Source: Kineosphaera sp032229625
Lineage (GTDB): Bacteria; Actinomycetota; Actinomycetes; Actinomycetales; Dermatophilaceae
Direction: 5' to 3'
Assembly (NCBI GenBank): GCA_032229625.1
Contig: JAVTVZ010000087.1
Span: 4,347 to 68,346 of the forward strand
DNA length: 64,000 nucleotides
A program made the position numbers and the translations under genes. This document shows, piece by piece, positions 63,532 through 64,000 of the stretch (position 1 is the stretch's first letter; each line of letters opens with the position of its first letter). Under the pieces are notes generated by a model, which had not been told where the DNA came from, did no database searches, and saw only the letters and a program-made list of their open reading frames with translations.

Positions 63532-64000
63532 GCGGCCGCACGAACATCCGGCCGATGACCGCCGCCGGCGGCACCGGCAGCACCGGCGGCACCGGCGCCG
63601 CACGCGCCGAGACACCTCGGAGCGCGGAGTCGCCGGAGACCACCGGCGGGCCGATCCCCGACCACCCGATCCCCTACCAGTACTTCGTGCTGCGGGCGGT
63701 GCCGCGCCCCGAGCGTGAGGAGTTCGTCAACGTCGGGGTCGTGGTCTACAGCGAGGAGCTCGACACGATCCTGCTCGGGTGGCACGTCGACGAGCCGCGG
63801 CTGCGGGCGCTCGATCCGTCCGTCGACGTCGAGACCCTGCGCGGGGCCCTGGAGCACCTGGCGGACCTGGCGCGCCCGGGCAGCTCGGCGGGCATGGCCC
63901 GGCCGCGGCGGCGCGGCGCACTCTTCGGGTGGCTGGCCGCACCGCGCAGCTCGGTGCTGCAGCCGGGCCCGACGCACGGCGGCGTCGTCTCCCGGCCCGG
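63528..64000 (+). CDS. DUF3037 protein, 3' end cut by the window
   Basis: At least 157 residues from the GTG at 63528, overlapping the HipA-like stop. IPYQYFVLRAVPRPEREEFVNVGVVVYSEE is the DUF3037 signature; a disordered N-terminus with GGTGSTGGTG repeats precedes it. HipA-like + DUF3037 is a conserved pair in actinobacteria and other bacteria; role unknown. Confidence 0.85.
   Translation, partial: MSGRTNIRPMTAAGGTGSTGGTGAARAETPRSAESPETTGGPIPDHPIPYQYFVLRAVPRPEREEFVNVGVVVYSEELDTILLGWHVDEPRLRALDPSVDVETLRGALEHLADLARPGSSAGMARPRRRGALFGWLAAPRSSVLQPGPTHGGVVSRP

Overview
The window is a chromosomal segment of a very GC-rich actinobacterium. It carries mycothiol ligase (mshC), a complete Pup-proteasome locus (prcA, prcB, pup, dop, pafA, ARC/Mpa ATPase), pafBC, an lnt + ppm1 pair, galactose-pathway genes and feoABC. 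The gene order follows the mycobacterial helY-tatC-tatA-pafC-pafB-pafA-prcA-prcB-pup-dop ... ARC-trmI-RecB-like-metH-PAC2-mshC-uppP order. Together with many leaderless starts (a TANNNT box 6-8 nt before ATG/GTG) this suggests Actinomycetota, probably Micrococcales; the family is my guess only. I found no insertion sequence, phage, integrase, CRISPR array or rRNA. One tRNA-Leu is present.

Layout. 1-3039 (-): lnt, ppm1 and a cut fxsA. 3040-3767: a gene-free stretch with a promoter containing a perfect palindrome in its spacer and a strong terminator, i.e. a candidate small RNA. 3768-9089: Cys-tRNA deacylase, 5'-3' exonuclease, a divergent LysR/MFS pair and a P450. 9090-24416: helY, a glycosyltransferase, tatC/tatA, pafC/pafB, two FKBPs, pafA, prcA, prcB, pup, dop. 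24615-29205 (+): membrane protein, alpha/beta hydrolase, PRPP-synthetase-like protein, DUF3054. 29258-33853: a GntR regulator divergent from a three-gene aromatic-ring catabolic operon. 33992-38405 (-): ARC ATPase, trmI, M50 protease. 38506-45909: RecB-like protein, GNAT, HAD, metH, PAC2. 46034-51942: mshC, SCO1664-like kinase, DUF3090, histidine phosphatase, CorA, uppP. 52335-56493: small proteins, lipoprotein, tRNA-Leu, galE-galK. 56521-59355 (-): feoABC. 59503-64000: RecQ-like helicase, acyltransferase, HipA-like kinase and DUF3037.

Regulatory theme. Five genes in the window (helY, the alpha/beta hydrolase, the M50 protease, the RecB-like gene, recQ) have near-perfect matches to the RecA-NDp/PafBC DNA-damage promoter (TTGTCRGTG-N8-TANNNT), each ending 6-7 nt before the start codon; pup has a weaker one. 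The activator genes pafB and pafC are in the same window, so the segment may be partly a self-contained DNA-damage/proteasome neighbourhood.

Assembly. There are eight runs of exactly 100 N. Four are flanked by identical 55-bp sequences and a fifth by 38 bp; deleting 155 bp (or 138 bp) restores intact reading frames for pafA, dop and trmI, so these are scaffolding artefacts. The other three lie in short tandem repeats and are real gaps; the one in mshC hides a catalytic region.
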